Translations under genes and position numbers: made by a program
Notes under the pieces: model-generated
The model's input: the letters and a program-made list of their open reading frames with translations, nothing else
What the model was told of the DNA's origin: nothing
Database searches by the model: none
Shown: piece after piece, positions 1 through 17,162 of the stretch
Position numbering within the stretch: position 1 is the stretch's first letter
Layout: every line of letters starts with the position of its first letter
Source of the DNA: Streptomyces sp. SCSIO 30461
GTDB lineage: Bacteria > Actinomycetota > Actinomycetes > Streptomycetales > Streptomycetaceae
Assembly: GCF_037023745.1 (NCBI RefSeq)
Contig: NZ_CP146101.1
Location: 7,358,001 to 7,422,000 of the forward strand
DNA length: 64,000 nucleotides
Direction: 5' to 3'

Positions 1-1
1 C

Positions 2-1237
2 GGCGGCGAGGTGCCCGGCTTCATCGCCACCGCCTTCCGCGGCTACTACAACCGGCACTGGCCCAAGAACCTCCCGCCGCGGATACTCCGCGACAAGGCC
101 GCGCTGCTCGTGCCCTACGGTGGCGACCCGCGGTGGGACTGCGGCAACGCGTCGGGCTGCGGCGACTACAACGTGGGCGGCAGGCGCCCGTTGACCAACA
201 GGAAGGGCTGGGTCCGCTCGACCCACCACCGCTACCCGGGCGCTGAGCCCGTCGTCACCACCGAGAAGGACGGGCGGCTCGCGGCGTACGGGGTGCTCGG
301 GCTGCGTACCGTGCGCTGGCGTGAGACGGCGCCCGGCAGCGGCCAGTGGGGCGCCCCGCAGGACCTCGGTGGCGGGCCGCTCGCCCCGGCGCTGGGCTCG
401 GCGGCGCTCCCGGACGGCCGCCGGCTGCTGTTCGGGCTGCGCTTCGCGGCCATCGGCGGCCATGGCAGCGAGAACCGGCGCGAGGTGGTGCTGCTCGAAC
501 AGCGTTCCGCGGGCGGGGAGTTCCTCGCCTGGCAAGGCCTGGGCAATCCGGAGCGGGACGAGGACCGCGGACGGCGGGTCGGTGTGCCCGTCGCGGTGAC
601 CTCCCCCGACGGTCGGGTGCATCTCTTCGTACGCAACGCGGACAAGGGCCTCAGCACTCGGGTCCGTGACACGGACGGGCGCTGGAACCGCTGGAGCGAC
701 CTCGGCGGCGCCGAGGTGCAGGACGGCCTGTCCGCGGTGGTGGACAGCTCGGGCCGTGTACACGTGTTCGCGGCGGGCCACGACACCGTGCACCTCTGGG
801 CGCAGCGGCGACCCGGCGGGGAGATCACCTTCCAGCCGAACCGTACGGACGGGCTCCCCGTCCCGGGAGGTGCGCCCACCGCGCTGGCGACCGGCGACGG
901 CGGGATCGAGCTCTACTACCGGGAGCCCGCGTCCGCGACCGTGCGCGCGGTGTGGGCCGACGCATCGCCCGCGCTTCGGCGACAGCGCGCCGAACCCCTC
1001 GACGGCTACGGCACGCTCGAAGCGGCCGAATCCCCCAACGGCAGAGTGCTGCTCGGACAGGATCTGAACGGCCGGGTCCTCATGCTCAGCGGCGACAGGC
1101 GGCTGACCCGCACCCATGGCACCCAGCCGCTCGGCTCCCCCAGCCTCCACCTGGGCCGCTCGGGCTCGACCGCGGTCGGTATGGGCCCGGACGCGCGCCC
1201 ATGGACCTGGTACGCCGAGGGCGGCACCCCCGGCTGA
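2..1237 (+). CDS. C-terminal part of a hypothetical propeller-like secreted protein (5' truncated by window)
   Basis: The frame is open from base 2, so the start lies upstream of the window. I do not recognise a named family. The first 60 visible residues contain a Cys pair (DCGNASGC) and an aromatic-rich stretch (FRGYYNRHW). The rest shows four or five loosely repeated blocks of 45-60 residues ending in patterns such as [11 protein letters not shown] and LWAQRRPGG, with D/S-G-R-V-H-V/L-F strands between them. That pattern is typical of PLL/tectonin-like beta-propeller lectins (inference). It ends convergently with tuf, with one shared hairpin between them. It could be an extracellular carbohydrate-binding protein; no enzymatic motif is visible. 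Confidence 0.6.
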   Translation, partial: GGEVPGFIATAFRGYYNRHWPKNLPPRILRDKAALLVPYGGDPRWDCGNASGCGDYNVGGRRPLTNRKGWVRSTHHRYPGAEPVVTTEKDGRLAAYGVLGLRTVRWRETAPGSGQWGAPQDLGGGPLAPALGSAALPDGRRLLFGLRFAAIGGHGSENRREVVLLEQRSAGGEFLAWQGLGNPERDEDRGRRVGVPVAVTSPDGRVHLFVRNADKGLSTRVRDTDGRWNRWSDLGGAEVQDGLSAVVDSSGRVHVFAAGHDTVHLWAQRRPGGEITFQPNRTDGLPVPGGAPTALATGDGGIELYYREPASATVRAVWADASPALRRQRAEPLDGYGTLEAAESPNGRVLLGQDLNGRVLMLSGDRRLTRTHGTQPLGSPSLHLGRSGSTAVGMGPDARPWTWYAEGGTPG

Positions 1238-1270
1238 TCCCCGGGCCGCCCCCGGCCCGTACACGACGAA

Positions 1271-1300
1271 GAGGCCCCGCACCTTCCGGTGCGGGGCCTC
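1271..1300. terminator. bidirectional hairpin terminator between the propeller-like gene and tuf
   Basis: A perfect stem of GAGGCCCCGCA paired with TGCGGGGCCTC closes on a short loop in the only intergenic stretch between two convergent genes. There is no long T-run on either side, as is common for Streptomyces terminators. Confidence 0.8.
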
Positions 1301-1343
1301 TCGCTTGGTGCTCGTGAGGAGCTACCAGGTCGAACCGTCAGAC

Positions 1344-2537
<1,194 letters not shown>

Positions 2538-2690
2538 TGGGGTCCTCCTGTGGAGTGGTTCTGTACGCCTTACTCATCGGCGCCAGGGTGATCTTTGCTG
2601 GTGGTGCCGGCCGCCGGGGCGAACCTCACGGGTTCGCGGGGAACGCCCCTGCGGTCACGGCGTCAAGCCTACGGCGTGAACTCGGGTGAG

Positions 2691-4817
<2,127 letters not shown>

Positions 4818-4856
4818 AAGGCTTCAGTCTTCTCTCGGTCTCGATGTGGGGTGCGA

Positions 4857-5327
4857 CTACCAGCGGTAGTGCGCGAAGGCCTTGTTGGACTCGGCCATCT
4901 TGTGCGTGTCCTCGCGCTTCTTGACCGATGCGCCGAGGCCGTTCGAGGCGTCCAGCAGCTCGTTCATGAGGCGCTCGGTCATGGTCTTCTCGCGACGGGC
5001 GCGGGAGTAGCCAACGAGCCAGCGCAGGGCCAGCGTGGAGGCACGACCGGGCTTGACCTCGATCGGCACCTGGTAGGTGGCACCACCGACACGGCGGGAC
5101 TTGACCTCGAGCGTCGGCTTGACGTTCTCGAGGGCGCGCTTCAGCGTGATGACCGGGTCGTTGCCGGTCTTCTCGCGGAGGCCTTCCATGGCGCCGTAGA
5201 CGATGCGCTCAGCGGTGGAACGCTTGCCGTTGAGCAGGATCTTGTTGATGAGCGAGGTCACCAGAGGAGAACCGTAGACCGGGTCGATGATGACCGGGCG
5301 CTTCGGGGCGGGGCCCTTACGAGGCAT
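4857..5327 (-). CDS. rpsG: 30S ribosomal protein S7
   Basis: A full-length 156-residue S7, the 16S rRNA 3'-domain nucleator in the small subunit. It begins [11 protein letters not shown] and ends with the typical AFAHYRW. The ATG follows the rpsL stop by two bases, and its Shine-Dalgarno GGAGAAG lies inside the last codons of rpsL. The two genes are therefore translationally coupled, which keeps S12 and S7 output equal. Confidence 0.98.
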   Translation of the reverse strand: MPRKGPAPKRPVIIDPVYGSPLVTSLINKILLNGKRSTAERIVYGAMEGLREKTGNDPVITLKRALENVKPTLEVKSRRVGGATYQVPIEVKPGRASTLALRWLVGYSRARREKTMTERLMNELLDASNGLGASVKKREDTHKMAESNKAFAHYRW

Positions 5328-5329
5328 TC

Positions 5330-5701
5330 TTACTTCTCCTTCTTGGCGCCGTAGCGGCTGCGGGCCTGCTTGCGGTTCTTGACACCCTGGGTGTCGAGCG
5401 AACCGCGGATGATCTTGTAGCGAACACCCGGCAGGTCCTTCACACGGCCACCACGCACGAGCACGATGGAGTGCTCCTGCAGGTTGTGTCCCTCACCCGG
5501 AATGTAGGCCGTGACCTCGATACCCGAGGTCAGACGCACACGCGCGACCTTACGCAGGGCCGAGTTCGGCTTCTTCGGGGTGGTCGTGAACACACGCGTG
5601 CAGACGCCGCGGCGCTGAGGGGAACCCTCGAGTGCGGGCGTCTTGTTCTTCTCGACCTTGTCCTGCCGGCCCTTACGGACCAGCTGCTGGATCGTAGGCA
5701 C
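5330..5701 (-). CDS. rpsL: 30S ribosomal protein S12
   Basis: S12 (123 residues) forms part of the decoding centre. The GTG start at 5701 encodes the conserved [12 protein letters not shown] and has GGAGAAG 3 bases upstream; the longer in-frame ORF upstream of it has no family similarity and lies in the leader. Conserved [13 protein letters not shown] carries the lysine equivalent to E. coli K42, and [10 protein letters not shown] the region where K87 and P90 map; all look wild type, so no streptomycin-resistance substitution is visible. It heads the rpsL-rpsG-fusA-tuf operon. Confidence 0.97.
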   Translation of the reverse strand: MPTIQQLVRKGRQDKVEKNKTPALEGSPQRRGVCTRVFTTTPKKPNSALRKVARVRLTSGIEVTAYIPGEGHNLQEHSIVLVRGGRVKDLPGVRYKIIRGSLDTQGVKNRKQARSRYGAKKEK

Positions 5702-5894
5702 TACTTCTCCGGTTTCTGTGTGCCGTGTAGTAAAGCTAACCTGGAACATTCGCCGACCCACGCGGTCGGGTGTGTCGAACCCGGCGGGCTTCCGCACAAG
5801 GCTGGAAGAGCACGGATCACGGTGGCCGATGCCGGCTCGCCGTGCGGCTGAGGACACGCACACGAGCCCAGGCACACCCCAGGCACAAGGTCTG

Positions 5895-5923
5895 AGCGTA
5901 CCTAGCGCATCGACTCCGGTCAA
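5895..5923 (-). promoter_or_regulatory. predicted HrdB-type promoter of the rpsL-rpsG-fusA-tuf operon
   Basis: On the minus strand TTGACC (5923-5918) and TACGCT (5900-5895) are separated by exactly 17 bases, matching the streptomycete vegetative consensus TTGACA-17-TAnnnT. The start point would be near 5888, giving a leader of about 185 bases before the GTG of rpsL. The rest of the 5702-6079 gap shows no gene. Confidence 0.75.
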
Positions 5924-6079
5924 AACAAATGCCCGCCACCCCGGCTCGGGGGGGTCTCACAGTGCCTTCACGAGTGCGCTGAGCCCTTCCTCGCCGACCG
6001 CCGCACGCTCGGCGACGAAGCCACGGTCGCGCGGACGGCACCCGGAGCGTGGTTCTCCGTCGCCTCCCGCAATGGCCGG

Positions 6080-6121
6080 AGGGCGGCTGCCCCGCGCATC
6101 ATCGCGCGGGGCAGCCGCCCT
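6080..6121 (-). terminator. rpoBC operon terminator
   Basis: A long perfect stem (AGGGCGGCTGCCCCGCGC paired with its complement, loop ATCATC) starts 15 bases after the rpoC stop. It marks the end of the rpoB-rpoC transcript. No T-tract follows. Confidence 0.88.
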
Positions 6122-6135
6122 CTCAAGCTGCTCGC

Positions 6136-10047
<3,912 letters not shown>

Positions 10048-10105
10048 TATGCGTCAATCCCTCTCAGGGTCGTAAGTCTGTGGTCTGAAACGGGGGCCTG
10101 GGGGT

Positions 10106-10136
10106 CGGCGGGGCCCTCTGGACGAGGGCCCCGCCG
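10106..10136 (-). other. 13-bp hairpin in the rpoB-rpoC gap
   Basis: CGGCGGGGCCCTC pairs perfectly with GAGGGCCCCGCCG across a 5-base loop. It lies only 8 bases from the rpoB stop and lacks a T-run, so it is more likely a processing or stability element, or a partial attenuator, than a full stop. Confidence 0.6.
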
Positions 10137-10144
10137 GACTCCCG

Positions 10145-13100
10145 TCAGACCTCTTCGACGCTGCTCGGCTCGCGCCGCGACAGGTCGATGCCGAGCTCCT
10201 CCGCAGCGCGGAAGACGTCCTCGTCGGTGTCGCGCATCTCGATGGACATACCGTCCGAGGACAGCACCTCCACGTTGAGGCACAGGGACTGCATCTCCTT
10301 GATGAGCACCTTGAAGGACTCGGGGATGCCGGGCTCCGGGATGTTCTCGCCCTTGACGATGGCCTCGTAGACCTTCACGCGGCCGGTGACGTCGTCGGAC
10401 TTGATGGTCAGCAGCTCCTGGAGGGCGTATGCGGCGCCGTAAGCCTCCAGCGCCCACACCTCCATCTCACCGAAGCGCTGACCGCCGAACTGAGCCTTAC
10501 CACCCAGCGGCTGCTGGGTGATCATCGAGTACGGACCGGTCGAGCGGGCGTGCAGCTTGTCGTCGACCAGGTGGTGCAGCTTGAGGATGTACATGTACCC
10601 GACCGAGATCGGGTCCGGGAACGGCTCGCCGGAGCGGCCGTCGAACAGCCGGGCCTTGCCGGTCGGCAGCACCATGCGGTCACCGTCCCGGTTCGGGATG
10701 GTGTGCTGGAGCAGGCCGGCCAGCTCGTCCTCGCGGGCACCGTCGAAGACCGGGGTCGCGACGTTGGTGCCCGGGGCGACCTGGTCGGCGCCGATGGCCT
10801 GGAGGCGCTGGGCCCACTCGTCGGCGAGGCCGGAGACGTCCCAGCCGCGGCTGGCGAGCCAGCCGAGGTGGATCTCCAGGACCTGTCCCGGGTTCATTCG
10901 GGACGGGACACCCAGCGGGTTGAGGATGATGTCGACCGGGGTGCCGTCCTCCAGGAACGGCATGTCCTCGATCGGGAGGATCTTGGAGATGACGCCCTTG
11001 TTGCCGTGACGGCCGGCGAGCTTGTCACCGTCGGTGATCTTGCGCTTCTGCGCGACGTAGACGCGCACCAGCTGGTTCACACCGGGGGGAAGCTCGTCGC
11101 CCTCCTCGCGGTCGAAGACGCGGACGCCGATGACCTTGCCGGTCTCGCCGTGCGGCACCTTCAGCGAGGTGTCTCGGACCTCACGGGCCTTCTCACCGAA
11201 GATCGCGCGGAGCAGGCGCTCTTCCGGCGTCAGCTCGGTCTCGCCCTTGGGGGTGACCTTGCCGACCAGGATGTCGCCGGCGACGACCTCGGCACCGATC
11301 CGGATGATGCCGCGCTCGTCGAGGTCCGCGAGGACCTCCTCGGAGACGTTCGGGATGTCCCGGGTGATCTCCTCGGGGCCGAGCTTGGTGTCACGGGCGT
11401 CGACCTCGTGCTCCTCGATGTGGATCGAGGAGAGGACGTCGTCCTGGACGAGGCGCTGCGACAGGATGATCGCGTCCTCGTAGTTGTGGCCCTCCCACGG
11501 CATGAACGCGACGAGCAGGTTCTTGCCGAGCGCCATCTCGCCGTCTTCGGTGGCCGGGCCGTCGGCCAGCACCTGGCCCTCGATGACCCGGTCGCCCTCG
11601 GAGACGACGACCTTCTGGTTGACCGAGGTGCCCTGGTTGGAGCGGGCGAACTTGGCCAGGCGGTACGTGATGTACGTGCCGTCGTCGTTGGCGACGGTGA
11701 TGTAGTCCGCGGAGAGCTCCTGGATCACACCGTCCTTCTCGGCCTTGACCACGTCACCGGCGTCGGTGGCGCAGCGGTACTCCATGCCGGTGCCGACGAG
11801 CGGGGCCTCCGCCTTGATGAGCGGAACGGCCTGGCGCATCATGTTCGCGCCCATGAGGGCACGGTTGGCGTCGTCGTGCTCGAGGAACGGGATCATGGCG
11901 GTCGCGACCGACACCATCTGGCGCGGCGAGACGTCCATGTAGTCCACGTCGGCGGGCGAGACGTAGTCGACCTCGCCGCCACGGCGGCGCACCAGGACAC
12001 GGGCCTCGGCGAAGCGCAGCTCGTCGTTGAGCGCGGCGTTGGCCTGCGCGATGACGAAGCGGTCCTCCTCGTCGGCGGTCAGGTAGTCGACCTCGTCGGT
12101 GACCTGGCCCTCGACGACCTTGCGGTAAGGGGTCTCCACGAAGCCGAACGCGTTGACGCGTCCGTACGAGGCGAGCGAACCGATCAGACCGATGTTCGGG
12201 CCTTCGGGGGTCTCGATCGGGCACATGCGTCCGTAGTGGGACGGGTGCACGTCGCGGACCTCGAAGCCGGCCCGCTCACGGGACAGACCGCCGGGGCCCA
12301 GCGCCGACAGGCGGCGCTTGTGGGTGAGGCCCGAGAGCGGGTTGTTCTGGTCCATGAACTGGGACAGCTGGCTGGTGCCGAAGAACTCCTTGATGGAGGC
12401 GACGACCGGCCGGATGTTGATCAGGGTCTGCGGCGTGATCGCCTCGACGTCCTGGGTGGTCATGCGCTCGCGCACGACGCGCTCCATACGGGCGAGACCC
12501 GTACGGACCTGGTTCTGGATGAGTTCGCCGACGTTACGCAGACGGCGGTTGCCGAAGTGGTCGATGTCGTCCGTCTCGACCACGATCTGCGTGCCGCTCT
12601 CGCCGACCGTCTCGGTCTCACCGGCGTGCAGCTTGACCAGGTACTTGATGGTCGCGATGACGTCGTCGGTGGTGAGCACGCCGGCATCCAGCGGCTCGTC
12701 CGCGCCGAGCTTCTTGTTGACCTTGTAGCGACCGACCTTGGCCAGGTCGTAGCGCTTCGGGTTGAAGTACAGGTTCTCAAGAAGGGTCTGCGCGGCCTCA
12801 CGCGTCGGGGGCTCACCCGGGCGCAGCTTGCGGTAGATGTCGAGCAGCGCGTCGTCCTGGCCCTGGGTGTGGTCCTTCTCCAGGGTGGCGCGCATGGACT
12901 CGTACTCGCCGAACTCCTCGAGGATCTGCTCGGTCGTCCAGCCGAGCGCCTTCAGGAGGACGGTCACGGACTGCTTGCGCTTGCGGTCGATACGGACACC
13001 GACCATGTCGCGCTTGTCGATCTCCATCTCCAGCCAGGCACCCCGGGACGGGATGATCTTGGCGGAGAAGATGTCCTTGTCGGACGTCTTGTCGATGGAG

Positions 13101-13630
13101 GAGTCGAAGTAGACACCCGGCGAGCGGACCAGCTGCGACACCACGACACGCTCGGTGCCGTTGATGACGAAGGTGCCCTTGTTGGTCATGAGCGGGAAGT
13201 CGCCCATGAAGACCGTCTGGGACTTGATCTCGCCGGTCTCGTTGTTGGTGAACTCGGCCGTGACGAAGAGCGGCGCGGCGTACGTGAAGTCGCGCTCCTT
13301 GCACTCGTCGATCGAGTTCTTGGGGGGCTCGAAGCGGTGGTCGCGGAAAGTCAGCGACATCGACCCGGAGAAGTCCTCGATCGGCGAGATCTCCTCGAAG
13401 ATCTCCTCCAGACCGGACTTGGTGGGAACGTCCTGTCCGGACTCCAGAGCCGCCTCGACCCGAGCCTTCCAGGCGGCGTTGCCGAGCAGCCAGTCAAAGC
13501 TCTCGGTCTGCAACGCGAGAAGGTTCGGAACCTCGAGGGGCTCCTTGATCTTTGCAAAGGAGATGCGCAGCGGGGCGGTGCTTGCGCCGTTGTTCGTATT
13601 CGCGGTCGAGGCGTTGCGCGAGGCGGCCAA
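10145..13630 (-). CDS. rpoB: DNA-directed RNA polymerase subunit beta
   Basis: The beta subunit, 1161 residues from a TTG start at 13630 (encoding [14 protein letters not shown], with GGAAGGA upstream). This is the length I remember for other streptomycetes; the upstream ATG-led extension of 27 residues has no family similarity and falls in the leader. The rifampicin-binding cluster reads [21 protein letters not shown] and continues LSALGPGG, wild type at the positions that normally mutate. [11 protein letters not shown] and the C-terminal [15 protein letters not shown] segment that contacts beta' are intact. Transcribed from the promoter at 13794-13822 together with rpoC. Confidence 0.98.
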   Translation of the reverse strand: MAASRNASTANTNNGASTAPLRISFAKIKEPLEVPNLLALQTESFDWLLGNAAWKARVEAALESGQDVPTKSGLEEIFEEISPIEDFSGSMSLTFRDHRFEPPKNSIDECKERDFTYAAPLFVTAEFTNNETGEIKSQTVFMGDFPLMTNKGTFVINGTERVVVSQLVRSPGVYFDSSIDKTSDKDIFSAKIIPSRGAWLEMEIDKRDMVGVRIDRKRKQSVTVLLKALGWTTEQILEEFGEYESMRATLEKDHTQGQDDALLDIYRKLRPGEPPTREAAQTLLENLYFNPKRYDLAKVGRYKVNKKLGADEPLDAGVLTTDDVIATIKYLVKLHAGETETVGESGTQIVVETDDIDHFGNRRLRNVGELIQNQVRTGLARMERVVRERMTTQDVEAITPQTLINIRPVVASIKEFFGTSQLSQFMDQNNPLSGLTHKRRLSALGPGGLSRERAGFEVRDVHPSHYGRMCPIETPEGPNIGLIGSLASYGRVNAFGFVETPYRKVVEGQVTDEVDYLTADEEDRFVIAQANAALNDELRFAEARVLVRRRGGEVDYVSPADVDYMDVSPRQMVSVATAMIPFLEHDDANRALMGANMMRQAVPLIKAEAPLVGTGMEYRCATDAGDVVKAEKDGVIQELSADYITVANDDGTYITYRLAKFARSNQGTSVNQKVVVSEGDRVIEGQVLADGPATEDGEMALGKNLLVAFMPWEGHNYEDAIILSQRLVQDDVLSSIHIEEHEVDARDTKLGPEEITRDIPNVSEEVLADLDERGIIRIGAEVVAGDILVGKVTPKGETELTPEERLLRAIFGEKAREVRDTSLKVPHGETGKVIGVRVFDREEGDELPPGVNQLVRVYVAQKRKITDGDKLAGRHGNKGVISKILPIEDMPFLEDGTPVDIILNPLGVPSRMNPGQVLEIHLGWLASRGWDVSGLADEWAQRLQAIGADQVAPGTNVATPVFDGAREDELAGLLQHTIPNRDGDRMVLPTGKARLFDGRSGEPFPDPISVGYMYILKLHHLVDDKLHARSTGPYSMITQQPLGGKAQFGGQRFGEMEVWALEAYGAAYALQELLTIKSDDVTGRVKVYEAIVKGENIPEPGIPESFKVLIKEMQSLCLNVEVLSSDGMSIEMRDTDEDVFRAAEELGIDLSRREPSSVEEV

Positions 13631-13793
13631 GAGGGGGTCCTTCCGAGGGCTCGGACTCACTACGCGCGTACCGGTCCCAAGCCGGGCACAGGGCCAGAAA
13701 TCCCAGGTCAACGGGTATTCGGCCGTCAGTGCTCTGGCGAGGGTATGCCCCTGGTGACGGGCAGGAGGCAGCTAACAGGCAGCGCAAAGGGTC
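13631..13793 (-). other. rpoB 5' leader
   Basis: This stretch of about 160 bases lies between the predicted start site and the TTG of rpoB. I see no gene and no conserved riboswitch. Upstream of the promoter, 13823-14086 also holds no gene that I can support. Confidence 0.4.
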
Positions 13794-13822
13794 AGTGTAG
13801 CCACTTGGCCCACTGATGTCCA
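13794..13822 (-). promoter_or_regulatory. predicted HrdB-type promoter of rpoBC
   Basis: On the minus strand TGGACA (13822-13817), a 17-base spacer and TACACT (13799-13794) form a near-consensus vegetative promoter. It lies downstream of the rplL terminator, so rpoBC can be transcribed independently of rplJL. Confidence 0.72.
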
Positions 13823-14086
13823 GGGCGGGTTTTCCGCGACCCTCGTTGTTCTCAACTCCGCCGGTATGCCGTGCGTCGGAAGACGCACACCGATACTGCC
13901 CGTTCGGCCGTCGATCCATGCCTCGAACTTGGACCGTTGTGACGACGCGTCCTGAGAATTGCGCGCTACGTGCGGTTCGTCAAGGCCCTCCACCTGGTGG
14001 AGATCGTCACCTGGCGCACGGCGAAGATCACCTTACTCTCCGCTGCCGACGGCGCAAGACGACCACCCGCAGGTGTCAGGAACGCC

Positions 14087-14120
14087 GAAAGGCGACCACC
14101 CGCTTGGGTGATCGCCTTTC
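14087..14120 (-). terminator. rplJL terminator
   Basis: GAAAGGCGACCACCC pairs with GGGTGATCGCCTTTC across a GCTT loop with one mismatch, about 40 bases after the rplL stop. The A/T-rich base of the stem supplies a short U-rich 3' side. Confidence 0.8.
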
Positions 14121-14161
14121 AGTGTGCGCGCGTTACAGCGCGGGAGTCAGAAGACTCAGGG

Positions 14162-14551
14162 TCACTTGACCTCGACCGAGGCGCCGGCGGCCTTGAGGGA
14201 CTCGGCGGCCTTCTCAGCGGCCTCCTTGGCGACCTTCTCGAGGACCGGCTTCGGGGTGCCGTCGACGAGGTCCTTGGCCTCCTTCAGGCCCAGCGAGGTG
14301 AGCTCACGCACGACCTTGATGACCTGGATCTTCTTCTCGCCGGCGCCGGTGAGGATGACGTCGAACTCGTCCTGCTCCTCGACGGCCTCGGCGGCAGCGC
14401 CACCAGCGGCACCGCCGGCCATCATGACCGGGGCGGCGGCAGCGGCGGTGACGTCGAACTTCTCCTCGAACGCCTTCACGAACTCGGAGAGCTCGATGAG
14501 GGTCATCTCCTCGAACTGCGCGAGCAGGTCTTCCTGAGACAGCTTCGCCAT
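14162..14551 (-). CDS. rplL: 50S ribosomal protein L7/L12
   Basis: L12 (129 residues) forms the flexible stalk that recruits translation GTPases. From the start [12 protein letters not shown] the order is an N-terminal dimerisation helix, an Ala/Gly-rich hinge around residues 35-55, then the globular domain with [22 protein letters not shown] and the C-terminal SVEVK. The ATG at 14551 has GGAAGGA upstream; the 24-residue in-frame extension is rejected. It follows rplJ in one operon, usual for producing several L12 copies per L10. Confidence 0.97.
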   Translation of the reverse strand: MAKLSQEDLLAQFEEMTLIELSEFVKAFEEKFDVTAAAAAPVMMAGGAAGGAAAEAVEEQDEFDVILTGAGEKKIQVIKVVRELTSLGLKEAKDLVDGTPKPVLEKVAKEAAEKAAESLKAAGASVEVK

Positions 14552-14665
14552 GGTGGCGGTCCTTCCACTAAATCGGCTGGTGCCGGGTGTACTGGGTAAG
14601 GCGGGCGTACGTCGGGCCCGCATCGACCCTCACCTCATGCGGCGAGGATCGGAAAGCGAGCCGAA

Positions 14666-15196
14666 TTACTCGGCACCGCCCTGCTCGTCCTGCTTGGCCC
14701 GAAGCGCGTCCACGGTGCGGACGAGCTTCGACGGGAGCGCCTGGAAGACAGAGGCAGCCTGGGACTGCTTGCCCTTGAACGCACCGGCCAGCTTGGAGAG
14801 CAGAACCTCGCGGGACTCGAGGTCCGCGAGCTTCTTGATCTCATCGGCGGACAGCGCCTTGCCGTCAAGGACACCGCCCTTGATGATGAGATTCGGGTTG
14901 TCCTTGGCGAAGTCACGCAGCCCCTTCGCCGACTCCACCGGGTCACCGGTGACGAAGGCGACGGCCGTCGGACCAGCGAAGAGCTGGTCGTCCAGCGTGA
15001 TCCCGGCCTCGTTGGCCGCAATCTTGGTCAGCGTGTTCTTCACCACGGCGTACTGGGCGTTCTCACCGAGCGACCGGCGCAGCGTCTTGAGCTGCGCCAC
15101 GGTGAGACCGCGGTACTCGGTCAGCACTGCGGCGTTGGAGCTGCGGAACTTGTCCGTCAGCTCGGCAACCGCGGCAGCCTTGTCGGGCGTCGCCAT
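14666..15196 (-). CDS. rplJ: 50S ribosomal protein L10
   Basis: L10 (176 residues) anchors L12 dimers to the 50S subunit and is commonly an autogenous repressor through its mRNA leader. The sequence [33 protein letters not shown] and the C-terminal helix that carries L12 are typical. GGAAGGAGG lies just upstream of the ATG at 15196. The roughly 480-base region upstream holds no gene and contains the leader structure described separately. Confidence 0.97.
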   Translation of the reverse strand: MATPDKAAAVAELTDKFRSSNAAVLTEYRGLTVAQLKTLRRSLGENAQYAVVKNTLTKIAANEAGITLDDQLFAGPTAVAFVTGDPVESAKGLRDFAKDNPNLIIKGGVLDGKALSADEIKKLADLESREVLLSKLAGAFKGKQSQAASVFQALPSKLVRTVDALRAKQDEQGGAE

Positions 15197-15678
15197 GAGC
15201 CTCGGCCTCCTTCCGGGTGATTCGGACCGCGTGGACTGAAGGAAGGAGACTGGGCAAAACGAAACGCCCCGGCGCAGGCGCACGGGGCTTGGCTCAACCG
15301 GATGTCATACGAGTCCGTATGCGTACCAGGAGCGCTTCCACAGTCACCTGCGCGGGTCGTCCGCAGCTAGCGGATCCTTCGGCCACCACACCCATACGGG
15401 CGCGGCAACGACCAGCGGTCTTTGGCTTCCGGGGAAGACTACGGGAACGGGGCGGCGGTAGGCAAATCCGCCCTCAACGGCGTCTGCCTCCCGGCATACG
15501 GCCGGGTACTCGGCCTCGGACGGCGGGCAGCGGGCAGCGGGGCGCTCCGCGGACTGCGGAGGGCTCAGCGGGGCCCAGTCACGCCCCGTTACGCGCCCGG
15601 CCCCCGGCGGTCCCCAGACGCAGCCGAACCCTGTCCCTGCGGCCGGGGCGGCGACCGCAGAGGACACGCACGACAAGA
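15197..15678 (-). other. rplJ leader and upstream region without genes
   Basis: The stretch between rplJ and the rplKA terminator has no supported coding sequence. Its part nearest rplJ contains a 6-bp hairpin (CATACG-AGTC-CGTATG, 15306-15321) and the GC-rich hairpin with U-tract at 15256-15288. Position and size fit an L10 leader, the autoregulatory RNA found before rplJ in many bacteria. I could not establish the conserved L10-binding kink by eye. Confidence 0.45.
15256..15288 (-). promoter_or_regulatory. terminator-like attenuator hairpin in the rplJ leader
   Basis: On the minus strand GCCCCG (15288-15283) and CGGGGC (15271-15266) close a stem with an inner GCGC pairing, followed at once by the U-rich GUUUCGUUUU. 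This is the layout of an intrinsic terminator placed about 60 bases before the rplJ start codon, so it would have to be read through for rplJL expression. Confidence 0.55.
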
Positions 15679-15717
15679 AACCGGCCCCGCGTCTCACAGC
15701 GAGACGCGGGGCCGGTT
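15679..15717 (-). terminator. rplKA terminator
   Basis: A perfect 17-bp stem (AACCGGCCCCGCGTCTC and its complement) with a 5-base loop begins 22 bases after the rplA stop. It separates rplKA from rplJL. Confidence 0.9.
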
Positions 15718-15739
15718 CACAGCTGGGAGCCGGTCAGGC

Positions 15740-16462
15740 TCAGACCGCTGCCGGGTCCTCCTCGACGAGGAGGTTGCGGGTGCGGTTGGCGTCCAGCGGG
15801 ATGCCGGGGCCCATGGTGGTGGTCAGGGTCGCCTTCTTGACGTAGCGGCCCTTCGCGGCGGACGGCTTCAGACGGAGGATCTCCTCCAGCGCCGCGGCGT
15901 AGTTCTCCACCAGCTTGGTCTCGTCGAAGGAGACCTTGCCGATGATGAAGTGCAGGTTCGAGTGCTTGTCGACGCGGAACTCGATCTTGCCGCCCTTGAT
16001 GTCGGTGACAGCCTTGGCGACGTCCATGGTCACGGTGCCGGTCTTCGGGTTCGGCATCAGACCACGGGGACCGAGCACGCGGCCGAGACGGCCGACCTTG
16101 CCCATGAGGTCCGGGGTGGCGACGACGGCGTCGAAGTCCAGACGGCCCTTCGAAACCTCGTCGATCAGTTCGTCGGAGCCGACGATGTCGGCGCCAGCGG
16201 CTTCCGCTGCCGCAGCACGGTCACCGGTCGCGAAGACCAGGACCCGGGCGGTCTTGCCGGTGCCGTGCGGAAGGTTCACGGTGCCACGGACCATCTGGTC
16301 GGCCTTGCGCGGGTCAACGCCCAGGCGGAAGGCGACCTCGACGGTGCCGTCGAACTTGGTGGAGGCGGTTTCCTTCGCAAGACGGACGGCCTCGAGCGGG
16401 GCGTAGTTGCGCTCCCGGTCGACCTTGGCGTCCGCGTTGCGGAGAGCCTTGCTGCGCTTCAC
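15740..16462 (-). CDS. rplA: 50S ribosomal protein L1
   Basis: L1 (240 residues) builds the mobile stalk near the E-site and can repress its own operon. Start [20 protein letters not shown], then [40 protein letters not shown] and [15 protein letters not shown], the last two being hallmark rRNA-contact regions. It follows rplK by 80 bases in a two-gene operon closed by the hairpin at 15679-15717. Confidence 0.98.
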   Translation of the reverse strand: MKRSKALRNADAKVDRERNYAPLEAVRLAKETASTKFDGTVEVAFRLGVDPRKADQMVRGTVNLPHGTGKTARVLVFATGDRAAAAEAAGADIVGSDELIDEVSKGRLDFDAVVATPDLMGKVGRLGRVLGPRGLMPNPKTGTVTMDVAKAVTDIKGGKIEFRVDKHSNLHFIIGKVSFDETKLVENYAAALEEILRLKPSAAKGRYVKKATLTTTMGPGIPLDANRTRNLLVEEDPAAV

Positions 16463-16542
16463 TTCTTCTCCTGTGATGTCTCAGGCATGGAGTCGTGGTC
16501 CGGGCCGGCGCTGGCCCTGCCACTGAGGTCTTGCGGGGGCTG

Positions 16543-16977
16543 TCAGCCCTCGACCGTGATGCCCATGGAACGGGCGGTGCCGGCGATGATCTTCTCGGCG
16601 GCGTCCAGGTCGTTGGCGTTCAGGTCGGGCATCTTGGTGGTGGCGATCTCACGCACCTGGTCGCGCGTCAGCTTGGCGACCTTGGTCTTGTGCGGCTCGC
16701 CGGAGCCCTTCTCCACACCCGCGGCCTTGAGGATCATCCTCGACGCCGGCGGGGTCTTGGTGATGAAGGTGAAGGAGCGGTCCTCGTAGACCGTGATCTC
16801 CACCGGGATGACCCAACCGCGCTGCGACTCGGTCGCGGCGTTGTAGGCCTTGCAGAACTCCATGATGTTGACGCCGTGCTGACCCAGCGCGGGGCCGACC
16901 GGCGGCGCCGGGTTGGCCGCACCGGCCTGGATCTGGAGCTTGATAAGCCCCGTGACCTTCTTCTTCTTGGGAGGCAT
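16543..16977 (-). CDS. rplK: 50S ribosomal protein L11
   Basis: L11 (144 residues) sits at the GTPase-associated centre and is the thiopeptide contact protein. [37 protein letters not shown] gives the proline-rich N-terminal domain; the C-terminal rRNA-binding domain ends [17 protein letters not shown]-type Shine-Dalgarno precedes the ATG. Because nusG ends in a terminator, rplKA needs its own promoter in 16978-17094, where I see only weak candidates. Confidence 0.98.
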
Positions 16978-17094
16978 TGCTCTCTCCGGGTCCAGTTGAG
17001 AGTTTGCTGAAACTGCATGACTTCCACCGGAGTCATCCGGATGGAGGCATACCGCACAACGATAGCCGGTATCGCCGCGCGGCCAAAAACCGAC

Positions 17095-17125
17095 AGGTCA
17101 GAACGGCATTGAGCCGTTCTGACCT
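17095..17125 (-). terminator. nusG terminator
   Basis: AGGTCAGAACGGC pairs perfectly with GCCGTTCTGACCT over an ATTGA loop. On the minus strand it is followed by GTCGGTTTTTGG, a proper U-tract. It closes the secE-nusG unit upstream of rplKA. Confidence 0.88.
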
Positions 17126-17162
17126 GGTCGGAAACCTGTGAACCTGCGAGCCGACGGGCTCG

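Noticed and set aside
5702..5923. 74-codon N-terminal extension of rpsL
   Set aside because: S12 begins at the conserved PTIQQLVR; the extension overlaps the predicted promoter and has no family similarity.
10550..13816. 1088-codon plus-strand frame opposite rpoB
   Set aside because: Same cause; rpoB on the other strand is certain.
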